From Pseudomonadota bacterium (lineage in GTDB: Bacteria > Pseudomonadota > Gammaproteobacteria > Burkholderiales > JABEVD01): a DNA stretch of 32,599 bases. The stretch lies in the NCBI GenBank assembly GCA_021848705.1, contig JAJZTT010000013.1, forward strand, positions 1 to 32,599, written 5' to 3'. Each line of letters starts with the position of its first letter. Within the stretch, counting starts at the first letter, position 1. The notes beneath the pieces were generated by a model. It saw only the letters and a program-made list of their open reading frames with translations, searched no databases and was not told the origin of the DNA. This document shows positions 14,703 to 23,354 of the stretch, piece by piece. A program made the position numbers and the translations under genes.

Positions 14703-16078
14703 AGCCCACTTCCCTGCACCGGCAGCTGATGATCTGGCTGCTCATCCCAATCGTATGCCTGTGGATCGCAGGAGGAGTGGTCGCCTACTTCATCGCAGTC
14801 CGCTTCGCAGACCTCGCTCACGATCGATCCCTGTTCGATTCCACCCTCACCCTTTCCGAACAGGTCAGGATAGACCATGGAAGCGTACGACTGGACCTTC
14901 CAGACTATGCGCTCAGGATGCTCCAGATCGACCCTTACGACAAGGTCTATTACAAGGTGAGCACCCGTCTTCATGGCCTGATCGCAGGCTTCGGCCCGAT
15001 TTCCCCCCCTCCGGCGGACAGGGTTTACTACAACCGACCCTACTATCACAACGACAGGATAGAAGGAAATCAAGTCAGGATTTCCTCGCTTTACATGCAT
15101 GTCCCTGCAAACAGCCGGGACTGGATTCTCGTTCAGGTTGCCGAAACGCTGGTTAAGCGCAAGGTTCTGGCAAAGGAGATTCTCGCAGGCGTCATCCTTC
15201 CCCAGATGCTGCTCACCGGAATCGCCGTGGCCATCATCTGGATCGGCATCACCAAGGGGCTTTCCTCCTTGAGCAGGCTGGAGTCAGAAGTGCAGAGTCG
15301 TTCCTTCCGCGACTTGAGCCCGCTTTCCGAGGACGGCGTTCCGAAGGAAGTCGGTTCGCTGATTCACGCCATCAACGACCTGCTTTCCCGCCTGGAAAAT
15401 GCGATTTCAGCCCAGAACCGCTTCGTCGCCGATGCAGCCCACCAGCTTCGCACGCCGCTTGCCGGCCTCAAGACCCAGACCGAATATGCCCTGAGGCAGA
15501 AGGATCCGGATGAAATCCGCCAATCGCTGAACCACCTCAGGACGAGCAGCGAGAGAAGCATCCATCTGGTCAATCAGCTTCTTTCGCTCGCGCGAGCCGA
15601 GCCTGGCTGGAACAGAAGCATGGAGTTCAGGCGCATCGATCTGAATGCGCTCGCAAGCGAACTCGCCGGTCGATGGGTCCCTGCCGCGCTCAGAAAGCAC
15701 ATCGATTTCGGTTTCGAGCCTTCTCCTTCGAACCCTTCCATCGAAGGATCAGACTTCCTGCTCCAGGAAATGCTGAACAATCTCGTCGACAATGCGCTCC
15801 GTTATACCCAGGATGGCGGCAAGGTGACGGTCAGGGTTTTCGTCCTGGACGGAATGGGCGGCATTTCGGTCGAAGACAACGGGCCGGCCATCCCGGAATC
15901 CGAGAAGGAACACATCTTCGAGCGTTTCCATCGCATCCTAGGCAGCCAGGAAGAAGGTTGCGGTCTCGGACTCTCCATCGTCAGGGAACTCGCCCATCTC
16001 CACGGCGGAGAAGTTTATCTATCCGAGCTTCCGGATGGAAAATGCTTCGAGGTGCGATTCCTCGGACATCCGGCCTGA
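14699..16078 (+). CDS. TctE-like sensor histidine kinase
   Basis: 459 aa. Two membrane segments (about 11-34 and 161-183) bracket a periplasmic sensor of about 125 residues resembling the N-terminal domain of TctE/QseC-like kinases, with the unusual Tyr/His-rich patch VYYNRPYYHND. The linker leads to His248 in ADAAHQLRTPLAGLKTQTE, the DAAHQLRTPL form typical of TctE. The ATPase carries N-box NNLVDNALRYT, G1 EDNGPAIPE, F-box ERFHR and G2 GCGLGLSIV. G1 reads DNGPAI instead of DNGPGI, a small deviation. The start overlaps the regulator stop (ATGA). The signal is unknown; the neighbouring HME-type pump makes a metal ion or envelope stress reasonable (inference). Confidence 0.92.
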   Translation: MKPTSLHRQLMIWLLIPIVCLWIAGGVVAYFIAVRFADLAHDRSLFDSTLTLSEQVRIDHGSVRLDLPDYALRMLQIDPYDKVYYKVSTRLHGLIAGFGPISPPPADRVYYNRPYYHNDRIEGNQVRISSLYMHVPANSRDWILVQVAETLVKRKVLAKEILAGVILPQMLLTGIAVAIIWIGITKGLSSLSRLESEVQSRSFRDLSPLSEDGVPKEVGSLIHAINDLLSRLENAISAQNRFVADAAHQLRTPLAGLKTQTEYALRQKDPDEIRQSLNHLRTSSERSIHLVNQLLSLARAEPGWNRSMEFRRIDLNALASELAGRWVPAALRKHIDFGFEPSPSNPSIEGSDFLLQEMLNNLVDNALRYTQDGGKVTVRVFVLDGMGGISVEDNGPAIPESEKEHIFERFHRILGSQEEGCGLGLSIVRELAHLHGGEVYLSELPDGKCFEVRFLGHPA

Positions 16079-16128
16079 CGGTCGCGAACAGGCGATTCCC
16101 GGCCATGAATTGCAATCACAGCTCCGGG

Positions 16129-16782
16129 TCATTCCATATCGGCCTGGTAAAACCGCACCCAAACCGTGAAGCGCAGCGTTTTACCCGCAAATTCCTTCGG
16201 AGGAGCGGGGTAGTTCGCAGCATTCACCGCTTCGATGGCCGCCTCGTCCAGCATCCTGTAGTTGCTCGATACCAGTACGGAAGGATTGCTCACCTGCCTG
16301 TCCCGATAGGTGAAGGCCACTTCCGTGCTTCCAGTCAGATGCGCGATCTTCGCCGCATTGGGAGTCCTCACCACGGACTGCACCGAAGCGCGCACTTCGC
16401 CCAGGAATGAAGGCGGTACTTCCGGGGCAGGCGGGCTGTTTTGCGGCTTCGGCGGGGCCGGTGGAGCGGGCGGGATCGGATCGGCCACCGGTTTCGTGTC
16501 CGGCGCGGTTTCCTCGACCTTTGGTATCGGTTTCTCTACCGGCTTCTGCTGTTCATGCCGAACAGGTTTCTGATGAGGCTTTTCCACCTTTTTCGGCGGA
16601 TCCACTTTTTTCGGAGGCTCTGCCGGCTTCGGCTCTGGAGGAGCCGGAAAACTCAACATGACCACCCGCGTGGGCTCACGAGGCTTTTCCGGTTTCCTTT
16701 CCATGGCCGCAACCATCGCCGCTGCGATCGAGATTTCGATGGCGAGCGCAAAGAGCGCCGCCCTGGACAATGAAATTTCCAT
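16129..16782 (-). CDS. tonB: TonB energy transducer
   Basis: 217 aa. One N-terminal membrane segment (about 8-27), a Pro/Lys/Glu-rich periplasm-spanning linker (about 31-125, with repeated PKKV/PEKP-type units), and a C-terminal TonB domain (about 135-215) with NYRMLDEAAIEAVNAANYPAPP and LRFTVWVRF. It carries proton-motive energy from ExbB/ExbD to outer-membrane receptors. The membrane segment ALFALAIEISIAAAMV lacks the histidine of the usual SxxxH motif; a Glu stands in the middle. It is the last of the receptor-exbB-exbD-tonB genes, 3 bp after exbD. This TonB is probably dedicated to the receptor in the same operon. Confidence 0.9.
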   Translation of the reverse strand: MEISLSRAALFALAIEISIAAAMVAAMERKPEKPREPTRVVMLSFPAPPEPKPAEPPKKVDPPKKVEKPHQKPVRHEQQKPVEKPIPKVEETAPDTKPVADPIPPAPPAPPKPQNSPPAPEVPPSFLGEVRASVQSVVRTPNAAKIAHLTGSTEVAFTYRDRQVSNPSVLVSSNYRMLDEAAIEAVNAANYPAPPKEFAGKTLRFTVWVRFYQADME

Positions 16783-16785
16783 ATC

Positions 16786-17172
16786 CTATTGCTTCTGCGC
16801 TGCCAGGCCGATCTGGGAAACGCCGGCTTCCCGGCATGCATCCATCACCTTCATGAGGTTCTGCAGGGATGTATCCTTCGATCCCGCAATCGTCACGATG
16901 GTGTTTGCCCCCTTTGCCTTCAACATCGTTGTCAGCGCTTCCAGCGCAATCTTCGCACCATCGACCTGGATGGCTCCTGCGGCATCCACGGTCACCACCA
17001 TTTTCGGCTGATTGAGCGGCGCGGCCGTCGAGCTTTTCGCAAGACTGGACGTGACCCCCGAGGAGGGGATCATGTGCAGCGTGATCATGATGAAGAAAAC
17101 CAGAAGGAAGAACATGATGTCGATCATCGGGATGATCTCGATCCTCGCCTTCCTGACCTCGAAGTATTTCAT
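16786..17172 (-). CDS. exbD: ExbD/TolR-family proton-channel subunit
   Basis: 128 aa. A short cytoplasmic N-terminus is followed by a single membrane helix (about 14-33) carrying the essential Asp18 in IIPMIDIMFFLLVFFIM, equivalent to Asp25 of E. coli ExbD. The rest is a periplasmic ExbD domain (about 55-125). With ExbB it forms the proton channel that powers TonB. It lies 3 bp downstream of exbB and 3 bp upstream of tonB, so the three are almost certainly co-translated. The context identifies ExbD rather than TolR. Confidence 0.92.
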   Translation of the reverse strand: MKYFEVRKARIEIIPMIDIMFFLLVFFIMITLHMIPSSGVTSSLAKSSTAAPLNQPKMVVTVDAAGAIQVDGAKIALEALTTMLKAKGANTIVTIAGSKDTSLQNLMKVMDACREAGVSQIGLAAQKQ

Positions 17173-17175
17173 GAT

Positions 17176-17838
17176 CTACGCCGCCCTCGACTTCAGTTCC
17201 GCCTTGACCGGCTCGGCGGCATAATGCGGATACATGCGGTTCACCAGCATCACCTTGAGGGTTTCGAGCTGGTGCATGATCACCCTTACCCGGTTGTTGA
17301 GGGCATTGAAGGCGAACAGCCCGAGGATCGCAATGAAGAGGCCGGACGCGGTGGCCAGCAGCGCCTCGGCCACCCCTCCGGTCACCTTGGTCGGGGCATT
17401 CCCCGGATCCCCGAGAATCTGGAACGCATTGAACATGCCGAGGATGGTGCCGAGGAGCCCCAGGAGGGGCGCCATGGTCACGATCGTGTCGAGTATCCAC
17501 AGAAACCGGTCGACGCCGGGAGCTTCCCGCATGATGGACTCTTCCAGCTTGTCCGAAATCCGCTCGAAATCGTGGCTCAGGTCATGTTGAAGGGCGACAT
17601 TCAGCACTTTCGCATGAGGCATCCCGGCCGTTCCCTCCCCGAGATGCCCGAGCATCCTTCCGTCCACCCTGGATAACGGCTCGATTTCCGCCATGATTTT
17701 CTTCCCATGGTTGATCACCCTGCGCAGATACCAGGCCCTTTCGATGGATACCGTGAGGGCGACGAACAGCATGAACGCCATCAGATACAGGATCCAGCCG
17801 GAAGCATGGGCCGCATGCTCAAATGTTTCCAGATTCAT
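17176..17838 (-). CDS. exbB: ExbB/TolQ-family proton-channel subunit
   Basis: 220 aa. Three membrane helices are expected: about 14-33 (ILYLMAFMLFVALTVSIERAW), about 116-138 (TIVTMAPLLGLLGTILGMF) and about 151-176 (VAEALLATASGLFIAILGLFAF). The second and third carry the MotA/TolQ/ExbB signature. The family pumps protons with ExbD to energise TonB. The ATG start at 17838 lies 9 bp after the receptor stop. The length is close to that of short ExbB proteins, without the periplasmic N-terminal extension some species have. Confidence 0.93.
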   Translation of the reverse strand: MNLETFEHAAHASGWILYLMAFMLFVALTVSIERAWYLRRVINHGKKIMAEIEPLSRVDGRMLGHLGEGTAGMPHAKVLNVALQHDLSHDFERISDKLEESIMREAPGVDRFLWILDTIVTMAPLLGLLGTILGMFNAFQILGDPGNAPTKVTGGVAEALLATASGLFIAILGLFAFNALNNRVRVIMHQLETLKVMLVNRMYPHYAAEPVKAELKSRAA

Positions 17839-17847
17839 TTCTTTTCC

Positions 17848-20079
17848 TTACATGCTCAGAGAAAGGCTCAGTTCGTAGTTGCGATCCGGGATCACGTAGA
17901 AGAGCGGATTCCCGTTGACATCGTTTCCGCCCGATCCGAGGAACGCGTTCTTGTTGAAGAGATTGTTGACCTGCAACCCCACCTTGAGATCGTGGAACCA
18001 GCCGCCGACATTCTTCAGGGTATAGTTGGTATTGAAATTGGTGATGGTGTATCCACCGAAATGCATGGCGTTGCCGGTCGCGTTCACTCCGCTCACCCTT
18101 CTGCCGATTTCCTTGGCCATCAGCGATGCGTAGATCGATCCCTGGTTGTAGATCACCCCTGCCGCCATGGTATTCCTCGGAACGTTGTTGAGTGCGTTGC
18201 CAATTGCATAGGCATTGCCCCCGACCACCGCGCCTCCGAATGCTGCCGGATTCTTGATGTCATAATTGATGAGGGCGTCGTTTCCATACAGGCTGAATCC
18301 GCTGCCGACATAATAGGTGGCTTCTCCTTCCACCCCGCTGAAATCCACGTTTCCGGCATCCATGTAGGTTGCCATCCCGTTCTGAAGCGGACCGGGTTGC
18401 ATCCAGTTTTTCGACACGATCTTGTAGACGTCACCCGAAACGGTCAGTTTGTCGCTCTTCCAGGTCGTGCCGAGCTGATAGTTTTCCGTCTCGGTCGGCA
18501 AAATGGTGCTCGGATTGACGTTGACCACCTGGAACGCCTGCATGACGGGTGCCAGGAATCCCTGCGCATACTGTGCGTAGGCGGTCCAGTTGGGTTCGAT
18601 CATGTAATGGGCGTCGATCGAGGGAAGCAGCTTCGAATAGGTGGCCGATCCGTAGTAGGAATTCCCGCCCGTTCCCGGCATGATCGGAGCATTGAAGCTG
18701 CGCGCGAAACTGGAATATTTCAATCCCGGTGTGACGGTCAGCTTGTTGGTCGCTTTCCATGCATACTGGACATAGGGCTGGATGGTGGTCAGGGTGTCCG
18801 TCATCAGCCTGCCGCCTGCGAACGGGTTGGCAACCGTGGCACCGCCGAGGCTCATGTCCACGTTCCAAAGTCCGCGACCGTTCTGTTGCCTGTCGATCCA
18901 GATTCCGGTTGCAAGCTCGCCTTGCCCCAGCGCCATGGTTGCCCTCAGCGTGTCTCCCCAGGACCTGTAATTCATGTACATGATCGATCCTGGAACATCG
19001 GTAGGGGAAAAGGAAGTTCCGTTCGCCTGCACCACGCCGCCCACGTCGGCACCCTGATATCCGGTGTGATTGTAGGAATAGGTGTAGAGCTTGTTGTCGA
19101 TCGTCCAGCTGCCCTGGTCGGAGTTGATGTCGACATACTCCATGTCGCTGTTGATGTTGTCGTAGTTGTAGCCGAAGTAGGACTGGCTGGTGGGGTCTGT
19201 CACCAGGCCGGCGTTGTAGCCGTACTTCTGCATCATCGCAAGAGAAGTGCCTCCATTGTTGCCGGTCGTGTTCTGATGGATGGTGTTGTTCATGGCCACG
19301 AAGGTCAACATGGTGTTGTCCGTAATCGGCTTCATCAGCTTGACGAAGAGATTGTTCCTTTTCATGGCGGCATTGGTCAGGAATCCATCCGAGGTAAGCT
19401 GTTTGTAATCGATCACGGCGCTGAGATCGCCGTAATTCTTCATCACGCCCGTGTCGAATTCCACGCCTTCAAGGCGGGTGTTATAGCTTCCATAGGTGGC
19501 ATAGGGGGTGAAGGAGGTTTGCGTTCCCGGATTCTTGGAATTCACCGCGATGGTTCCGCCGAAGGTTGCATCGCCGATATTGCTTGCATTGCCCGGACCC
19601 CGATCGATCGAGATTCCGCCCAGGTCCTGCGCCATGAAATAGGATGTGGAATGATGGGTGAAGTCATTGGAATCGCCCCATGGAATGCCGTCGAAAGTGA
19701 CATTGAACTGACCGTCCTCGAAACCGCGCAAGGTGAGGGAAGTGGTTTCCATGAGGCCGGGGCCGTTCGGATCCATGCTCGAGACAGCAGGAGCGATGTT
19801 GACGATGTCGGTGTAATTCGAACCTGCCGATGCATTCTGCTGGATATACTGCTGGGTGATGATCGATTTCGGCTCTGTCGCAAGCAGCGAACCCTGGGTC
19901 GGTGCCTGGTACGGAGCGGATTGTACATTCGGTGCGGAATTGCCCGATCCTCCTCCATTGCTCTGGACCGTTCCGAGATCGATCGAGGATTGCGCCATGG
20001 CCGCATGGCCGGTGACGATCAGGCTGCCGAGGACCAGACGCGCAAGCAGCTTCTTCCTGAATACCAACTTCTTCTGCAT
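17848..20079 (-). CDS. TonB-dependent outer-membrane receptor
   Basis: 743 aa. The signal peptide (about 1-29, ending GHAAMA-QSS) is followed by a TonB-box-like IDLGTVQ. A plug domain covers about 65-190 (SLTLRGFEDGQFNVTFDGIPWGDSND; GGISIDRGPGNASNIGDATFGGTI), and a 22-strand barrel runs to the end (LKVGLQVNNLFNKNAFLG; NYELSLSLSM). The terminal residue is Met rather than the usual aromatic. The barrel is rich in Asn, Tyr and Gly. The substrate cannot be told: siderophore, metal complex or another compound are all possible. The gene comes first in the set with exbB, exbD and tonB and lies 100 bp downstream of a sensor kinase on the same strand. A strong Shine-Dalgarno (GGGAGAAGGAA) precedes the ATG. 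Confidence 0.93.
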   Translation of the reverse strand: MQKKLVFRKKLLARLVLGSLIVTGHAAMAQSSIDLGTVQSNGGGSGNSAPNVQSAPYQAPTQGSLLATEPKSIITQQYIQQNASAGSNYTDIVNIAPAVSSMDPNGPGLMETTSLTLRGFEDGQFNVTFDGIPWGDSNDFTHHSTSYFMAQDLGGISIDRGPGNASNIGDATFGGTIAVNSKNPGTQTSFTPYATYGSYNTRLEGVEFDTGVMKNYGDLSAVIDYKQLTSDGFLTNAAMKRNNLFVKLMKPITDNTMLTFVAMNNTIHQNTTGNNGGTSLAMMQKYGYNAGLVTDPTSQSYFGYNYDNINSDMEYVDINSDQGSWTIDNKLYTYSYNHTGYQGADVGGVVQANGTSFSPTDVPGSIMYMNYRSWGDTLRATMALGQGELATGIWIDRQQNGRGLWNVDMSLGGATVANPFAGGRLMTDTLTTIQPYVQYAWKATNKLTVTPGLKYSSFARSFNAPIMPGTGGNSYYGSATYSKLLPSIDAHYMIEPNWTAYAQYAQGFLAPVMQAFQVVNVNPSTILPTETENYQLGTTWKSDKLTVSGDVYKIVSKNWMQPGPLQNGMATYMDAGNVDFSGVEGEATYYVGSGFSLYGNDALINYDIKNPAAFGGAVVGGNAYAIGNALNNVPRNTMAAGVIYNQGSIYASLMAKEIGRRVSGVNATGNAMHFGGYTITNFNTNYTLKNVGGWFHDLKVGLQVNNLFNKNAFLGSGGNDVNGNPLFYVIPDRNYELSLSLSM

Positions 20080-20179
20080 TTCCTTCTCCCTGATATTTAT
20101 CGAAATCCGGCTTTGCCGGTGTATAGGGGTGGAATTTACGCAGGCAGACTTAGAACAAGGTGAAAGAATTGTGATGAAA
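20080..20179 (-). promoter_or_regulatory. Leader/promoter gap upstream of the TonB-receptor operon
   Basis: 100 bp between the sensor kinase stop and the receptor start. On the minus strand a -10-like TATACA is preceded, 17 bp upstream, by only a weak TCTGCC, which would suit an activator-dependent promoter. The tandem TTTCATC/TTTCACC further upstream could be a regulator half-site pair. A perfect 5-bp inverted repeat CCGGC-TTT-GCCGG (20107-20119) would form a small hairpin in the leader. None of this is proven. Confidence 0.35.
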
Positions 20180-21496
20180 TCATGACAATGAAATTGCGAA
20201 GCTGACTTTCACGATCAACCCGGACCCTTCCCTGCGGTTTCCGAGGTCGATTTCGGCGGATTCCTTTTCTGCGATGGCCTTCACGATGGCGAGGCCGATT
20301 CCGCTACCTTCCGTATCCTGTCCGCCGGCGCGAAAGAATCGGTCGAACACCCTGGGAAGAAGCGCCTCGGGAATACCCGGACCATTGTCCGCGATCTCGA
20401 CAATGGCCCTGCCCGAAACCGCTCCCAGACTCACATCCACTTTGCCCCCACGGGGCGTATAGCGGATTGCGTTGTCCAGGAGATTGTCGAACAGTGTCCT
20501 GAGATCCCTTTCATTTCCCATCACCTTCACTTCGCTGAACGATTCCATCCCCAGATCGATTCCCTTTCTTTCGGCGATCGGAATGAGGTCACCCATGCAG
20601 GATTTCAACACTTCGCCGAGATCCAGATTTTCCCTTTGCCATTCGTTTTGCGCCTCGAATCTCGCCATTTTCAGGAGCTGCCCGACCAGCCTCGAAGCAC
20701 GCTCTACCCCTGAACGAAGTTCATCGACCCTGGACTCGAATTCCTCTTTCGCGCCGCCCTGTTTCACGTTTTCGATCTGAAGCTGCAAGGCAGCGAGCGG
20801 CGTCCTGAGTTCGTGCGCGGCATCGGAAACGAATTTTCTCTGCGATTCGAGCGCATCTCCAAGGCGGGAGAGAAGAGCGTTCATTTCCACGATGAGCGGA
20901 CTGACCTCGTCCGGAATTTTCTCGATCGGAAGCGGCTCGAGGCTCGATGCATCCCGCTCCGTCGCCGCCCGAGTGACGGTTGCGATCGGCTTCAGGATGT
21001 GGCTCACACCGAAAGCAACCAGGACCCAGGACAATGGAATCAGCCCGGCGACAGGGAGGAGGGCGCGCATTGCCGCCTGCTCGGCACTCCTTCTCCTCAC
21101 CTCGCTAGCCTGTGAAACCTGCACGGTCCGGTTGGGATAGATCAGCGTATAGGCTCGCCAGGCTCCGCTTCGCGTCTCCATGTCGGAGTAGCCCTGGCTT
21201 TGCGCTCTTGGCAGATCGAAATCCGGCCTGGAGGATCTCACTGGAAAGTTTTCATACCAGACCTGGATCACGAAATCGCTGGATCTTTCCGCTTCGCTTT
21301 CACGAAAATACTTTGCCTGCATCGAGGGAAGCTGGGATCCCTCGTCGATGCTGAGCGCGACCTGCCGCAATTGATGATCGAGAAACTTTCCCGCATCGTT
21401 GTAGGCGAGCAGATAGGACAGGATGCCCGCAACCAGCCCGACCACGGTGAGCAGTCCGACCAGCCAGAAGATCAACTGCTTCTTGAGGGAAGTCAT
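20180..21496 (-). CDS. QseC/PmrB-like sensor histidine kinase
   Basis: 438 aa. Membrane segments at about 9-31 and 147-167 flank a periplasmic domain of about 115 residues containing ERSSDFVIQVWYENFPVRSS, similar to the QseC/PmrB sensor region. A HAMP-like linker (about 168-220) leads to His228 in VSDAAHELRTPLAALQLQ. The ATPase shows N-box FDNLLDNAIRYTP, G1 ADNGPGIPE, F-box DRFFRAGG and G2 GSGIGLAIV, all intact. Its ATG overlaps the stop of the response regulator (ATGA). The TonB-receptor operon follows 100 bp downstream on the same strand, suggesting that this pair controls it or is transcribed with it. The signal is unknown. Confidence 0.93.
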   Translation of the reverse strand: MTSLKKQLIFWLVGLLTVVGLVAGILSYLLAYNDAGKFLDHQLRQVALSIDEGSQLPSMQAKYFRESEAERSSDFVIQVWYENFPVRSSRPDFDLPRAQSQGYSDMETRSGAWRAYTLIYPNRTVQVSQASEVRRRSAEQAAMRALLPVAGLIPLSWVLVAFGVSHILKPIATVTRAATERDASSLEPLPIEKIPDEVSPLIVEMNALLSRLGDALESQRKFVSDAAHELRTPLAALQLQIENVKQGGAKEEFESRVDELRSGVERASRLVGQLLKMARFEAQNEWQRENLDLGEVLKSCMGDLIPIAERKGIDLGMESFSEVKVMGNERDLRTLFDNLLDNAIRYTPRGGKVDVSLGAVSGRAIVEIADNGPGIPEALLPRVFDRFFRAGGQDTEGSGIGLAIVKAIAEKESAEIDLGNRREGSGLIVKVSFAISLS

Positions 21497-22179
21497 GATG
21501 GGTTCTTCGGCACCATCCAGCCCAGTCCCCTGACGTTGCGGATGATCTCGTTGTCGAATTTCTTTCTCAGATAGAAGATCAGCACGTCGACGACATTGCT
21601 TTCGATTTCACCGTTCATTCCGTAAAGCCTTTCCTCGATCTGGCTTCTGGACAGGATTCTCCCGGGGTGCTCGACGAGCGCATGCATCAGGGTGAATTCC
21701 TTCGCCGAAAGGGTTGCCGACCTGCCTCGATACCATGCCTCATGGGTGGCAAGGTCGAGGACGAGTTCTCCGTTTCCGATCGTGCTCGATGAGCTCCCCT
21801 GCCTGCGCATCACCGCACGCATTCTCGCCAGAAGTTCCCTGATGCCGAAAGGCTTGACCAGGTAATCATCCGCCCCGAGGTCGAGTCCGGATACCAGATC
21901 GTCCAGCCCGTCGCGTGCGGTGATGATCAGGAGCGGAGTATCGTCCCCCTGATCCCGCATCTCTTTCAGAACCTCGAATCCGGATCTTCCGGGAAGCCCA
22001 AGATCCAGGAGCACCATGGAATACCCGCCCGCCCGCATCGCTTCGAGCCCGGAAGTTCCGTCCCTTTTCCAGTCCATCGTCATCCCCGCATCCTGCAGCG
22101 CACGTGACAGGCTGCGCCCGATCATCGGATCGTCCTCGATGAGGAGGATTCCCGCGTTGGCCTTGATTACTGCGTTCAT
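21493..22179 (-). CDS. OmpR-family response regulator (QseB/PmrA-like)
   Basis: 228 aa from the ATG at 22179; the track's 22188 start is a TTG three codons earlier, and either could be used because neither has a strong Shine-Dalgarno. Receiver domain: LIEDD, phospho-acceptor Asp59 in MVLLDLGLPGRSG, ITARDG, and Lys in YLVKPF. The winged helix at about 130-225 shows LSAKEFTLMHALVEHPG, VVDVLIFYLRKKF and IRNVRGLGWMV. The protein belongs to the QseB/PmrA/TctD group that usually activates its own operon and envelope or metal genes. It is first in the regulator-kinase pair upstream of the TonB-receptor operon. Confidence 0.92.
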   Translation of the reverse strand: MNAVIKANAGILLIEDDPMIGRSLSRALQDAGMTMDWKRDGTSGLEAMRAGGYSMVLLDLGLPGRSGFEVLKEMRDQGDDTPLLIITARDGLDDLVSGLDLGADDYLVKPFGIRELLARMRAVMRRQGSSSSTIGNGELVLDLATHEAWYRGRSATLSAKEFTLMHALVEHPGRILSRSQIEERLYGMNGEIESNVVDVLIFYLRKKFDNEIIRNVRGLGWMVPKNPS

Positions 22180-22291
22180 TTCAGGCAAATCTTCATTTTA
22201 CAAGGGCCGTGTTAAGGATGCGTGACACCCACTGGTCTTGCAGCAGCCATTCGTCTATGATTCGATTTCATTCGTTTTTGGCAGGATAGAA

Positions 22292-22750
22292 ATGCGTTAC
22301 TGGCTCATGAAATCCGAACCTTCCGAAGTGAGCATCGACGATCTCGCCGGCATGCCGAACCAGACCGTCGCATGGTATGGGGTGAGGAACTATCAGGCGA
22401 GGAACTTCATGCGCGACCAGATGAGAGTTGGGGACATGGTTTTCTTCTACCATTCGAGTTGCGCCGAACCGGGCATCGCGGGTCTTGCAGTGGTCGACTC
22501 CCCCGCCTATCCGGACGAAACCCAGTTCGAGGAGGGGAAATATTTCGACTCGAAAGCCAGTCGGGAAAACCCGCGCTGGTTCAATGTGGACGTGCGGTTT
22601 CTGAAGAAAACGCCTCTCATCGGCATCGGCGAGCTGAGAAAGCAGCCGCAACTGGAGAAGATGCGAATTTTGCAGAAGGGCAACCGGCTTTCGATCACGC
22701 CGGTCGATCCTTCCGAGTGGGATTACATCATGAGGAAATTTCTGGATTGA
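22292..22750 (+). CDS. EVE-domain protein
   Basis: 152 aa from the ATG at 22292 (SD-like GCAGGATAGAA); the 22238 start in the track adds residues that do not match the family. The whole protein is an EVE domain: YWLMKSEPSEVSIDDL at the N-terminus, WYGVRNYQARNFMRD, and GDMVFFYHSS, followed by GIAGLAVV. The fold is PUA-like, and in related proteins it binds modified bases. Free-standing bacterial EVE proteins like this one are common and their cellular role is largely unknown. The gene diverges from the QseB-like regulator. Its last 23 bp overlap the tail of the convergent carbonic anhydrase gene. Confidence 0.92.
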   Translation: MRYWLMKSEPSEVSIDDLAGMPNQTVAWYGVRNYQARNFMRDQMRVGDMVFFYHSSCAEPGIAGLAVVDSPAYPDETQFEEGKYFDSKASRENPRWFNVDVRFLKKTPLIGIGELRKQPQLEKMRILQKGNRLSITPVDPSEWDYIMRKFLD

Positions 22751-23354
22751 GCGGGCTGAATTTCCCGTCCCGGCAGGCGTGGAGCATGCCGTTTTCGATG
22801 TCGAAATACCAGCCGTGCAATTGCAGACTTCCTTCCTCGACGCGGGACTTGACCCAGGGGAAGGTCTGCAGGTTTTCCAGGGACCCCAGGATCGCCTGCA
22901 TTTCACATTCCCTCAGCAGGTTCTTCTGGTCAAGCTTCCTGCCCATGACCGTCTTCCTGGCGGAATCGGCAATCTTCATCCAGCTGCCGATGAAAGAGCC
23001 TGCGTCCGAGCCCGCCCCTTCCATCAATGCCCTGATCCCTCCGCACTGGGAATGGCCGAGCACGATGACATGCTCCACCCCGAGATTGCATACTCCGAAT
23101 TCGAGCGCAGCGCTCGTTCCATGGTAATGCCCTGCATTTTCGAATGGGGGAACCAGGTTCGCGACATTGCGGATGACGAAAAGATCGCCGGGTGAGCAAT
23201 CCAGTATGATCGCTGGATCGACCCTTGAATCGCAGCATCCCAGCACCAGAAATTTCGGCATCTGCCCTTCAGACTGCAGCTTCTCGAAGAGCGCGGAATC
23301 GAAATGATCCCGGCGGAAGCGTCCATATCCTTCCAGCAATTTGGAAAGACTCAT
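22728..23354 (-). CDS. Beta-class carbonic anhydrase
   Basis: 208 aa, interconverting CO2 and bicarbonate. The zinc ligands are visible as Cys40 and the catalytic pair Asp42/Arg44 in [10 protein letters not shown], then His101 and Cys104 in VLGHSQCGG. The conserved [11 protein letters not shown] follows the first motif. No signal peptide is seen, so it should be cytoplasmic. The ATG overlaps the purC stop (ATGA), making it the last gene of the cbbM-to-can gene train. In an autotroph it would balance inorganic carbon forms for RuBisCO and for PurE or other carboxylases. The 3' end overlaps the convergent EVE gene by 23 bp. Confidence 0.95.
   Translation of the reverse strand: MSLSKLLEGYGRFRRDHFDSALFEKLQSEGQMPKFLVLGCCDSRVDPAIILDCSPGDLFVIRNVANLVPPFENAGHYHGTSAALEFGVCNLGVEHVIVLGHSQCGGIRALMEGAGSDAGSFIGSWMKIADSARKTVMGRKLDQKNLLRECEMQAILGSLENLQTFPWVKSRVEEGSLQLHGWYFDIENGMLHACRDGKFSPLNPEISS

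Noticed and set aside
17707-20163. 818-aa plus-strand ORF opposite the TonB receptor and exbB
   Set aside because: It is antisense to two well-supported genes, has no family resemblance, and is explained by stop-poor antisense frames of GC-rich coding sequence.
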